This document shows, in pieces, positions 25,442 through 25,695 of a DNA stretch of 25,695 bases (the stretch's first letter is position 1; every line of letters begins with the position of its first letter). A program made the translations under genes and the position numbers. Under the pieces are notes generated by a model, which was not told the origin of the DNA, did no database searches, and was given only the letters and a program-made list of their open reading frames with translations. Source of the DNA: CAZHBA01 sp964530225 (GTDB taxonomy: Bacteria > Pseudomonadota > Alphaproteobacteria > UBA6615); contig CAZHBA010000102.1 of the NCBI GenBank assembly GCA_964530225.1, positions 1 to 25,695 on the forward strand, read 5' to 3'.

Positions 25442-25530
25442 TGGTGGAGGCGCCGGGTACCGCCCCCGGGTCCGCATCGTTTATTACGAAAGACGTTTAT
25501 CACCATAGCCGGGCGAACCCGGCTCCTTAT
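25442..25530 (-). ncRNA. ssrA: tmRNA acceptor piece (circularly permuted ssrA)
   Basis: Transcribed before the coding piece, as in alphaproteobacterial permuted tmRNA. On the minus strand it ends CGCCTCCACCA (CCA at 25442-25444), with a T-arm-like stem CCGGG/CCCGG around a GGCGGTA loop just before, and it begins near a perfect hairpin AGCCGGG-TTCG-CCCGGCT (25507-25524). The acceptor CGCCTCC pairs with GGGGGCG of the coding piece. The 30 bases between the pieces (25412-25441) would be removed in processing. The 5' end near 25530 is approximate; a TATATA box lies at about 25529-25536. Confidence 0.9.
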
Positions 25531-25570
25531 ATATAGATAATAACGGGGTGGGTTGGAAGTCATTGGCCAG

Positions 25571-25597
25571 TTATCCCCGAAGGCGCCGTTTTCCACA
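25571..25597 (+). promoter_or_regulatory. Two DnaA-box-like sequences before thyA
   Basis: TTATCCCCG (25571-25579) and TTTTCCACA (25589-25597) match the DnaA box TTATCCACA at 7 and 8 of 9 positions, 18 bases apart, in the gap between the divergent tmRNA gene and thyA. This may be chance; the spacing and orientation are the only support. Confidence 0.2.
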
Positions 25598-25635
25598 GGT
25601 TTCGGCGAATCACCTGGCGCTGTAGTGTTCGCTTC

Positions 25636-25695
25636 ATGCAGCAATATCTGGATTTATTGCGCCGCGTGTGCACCCACGGCATCCAGCGCGACGAC
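25636..25695 (+). CDS. thyA: Thymidylate synthase, N-terminal start (cut by window end)
   Basis: The last 60 bases encode MQQYLDLLRRVCTHGIQRDD, the usual start of ThyA (M-x-x-Y-L-x-L-L-x-x-V-L-x-x-G-x-x-x-x-D). The enzyme makes dTMP from dUMP with methylene-tetrahydrofolate. Only twenty codons are visible, so the call rests on this N-terminal match. It is divergent from the tmRNA gene. Confidence 0.8.
   Translation, partial: MQQYLDLLRRVCTHGIQRDD

Noticed and set aside
25237..25644. Open frames on both strands (including one reading VEAPGTAPGS)
   Set aside because: They lie within the tmRNA gene and its upstream region. The acceptor pairing, tag frame and CCA end explain the sequence better than a protein.
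1..25695. CRISPR array, rRNA genes or intact insertion sequence
   Set aside because: No regularly spaced repeats, rRNA-like segments or transposase motifs were seen; the only repeats are the pair of 28-mers, three 10-mers and isolated hairpins.

Overview
The window looks like a piece of a high-GC alphaproteobacterial chromosome. The best evidence is at the right end: a circularly permuted, two-piece tmRNA gene (minus strand, about 25215-25530) whose tag frame reads ANDNVEPIAVAA, followed by an alphaproteobacterial-type SspB adaptor gene, a TfoX-like remnant, class II fumarase and a ribbon-helix-helix gene. The first codons of thymidylate synthase (thyA) diverge away at the very end. This right end, together with the large AsmA-family gene (18783-22460), reads as ordinary core genome.

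The left and middle are accessory and mosaic. At 3-779 is the C-terminal end of a xanthine-dehydrogenase/CO-dehydrogenase-type molybdenum hydroxylase. Directly after its stop codon lies a 29-base copy of the 3' end of an initiator-tRNA-like gene (780-808) with a strong terminator behind it (815-848). This is the expected appearance of an island attachment site and suggests that an island ends here and extends leftwards out of the window.

From 6386 down to 1137 (minus strand) is a four-gene operon: a DHDPS/NAL-family lyase, HyuA-type and HyuB-type hydantoinase/carboxylase subunits, and a small two-CxxC protein like an acetone/acetophenone carboxylase small subunit. An aldo/keto reductase (6760-7737) diverges from it, followed by an MFS transporter (7972-9198). 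Together they look like uptake and ATP-dependent opening or carboxylation of an unidentified carbonyl or cyclic amide substrate. This block is bracketed by a 28-bp imperfect direct repeat (1040-1067 and 9379-9406).

From about 9300 to 11550 is a scar zone, more AT-rich than its surroundings: a truncated arylsulfotransferase-like gene, a stray signal-peptide start, an orphan C-terminal fragment, and a tyrosine recombinase that has lost its catalytic tyrosine, with three TGTGTATTTT repeats upstream. Immediately beyond is a fused 5-oxoprolinase (11554-15207) whose first codons lie in the AT-rich DNA. Then come a Bcr/CflA-type exporter, a frameshifted methyltransferase fragment and a convergent gamma-glutamyltransferase. 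5-Oxoprolinase plus gamma-glutamyltransferase suggests breakdown of gamma-glutamyl compounds or glutathione to glutamate.

I see no CRISPR array, no rRNA, no complete tRNA gene and no intact insertion sequence. All family calls come from reading motifs by eye; no database search was run.
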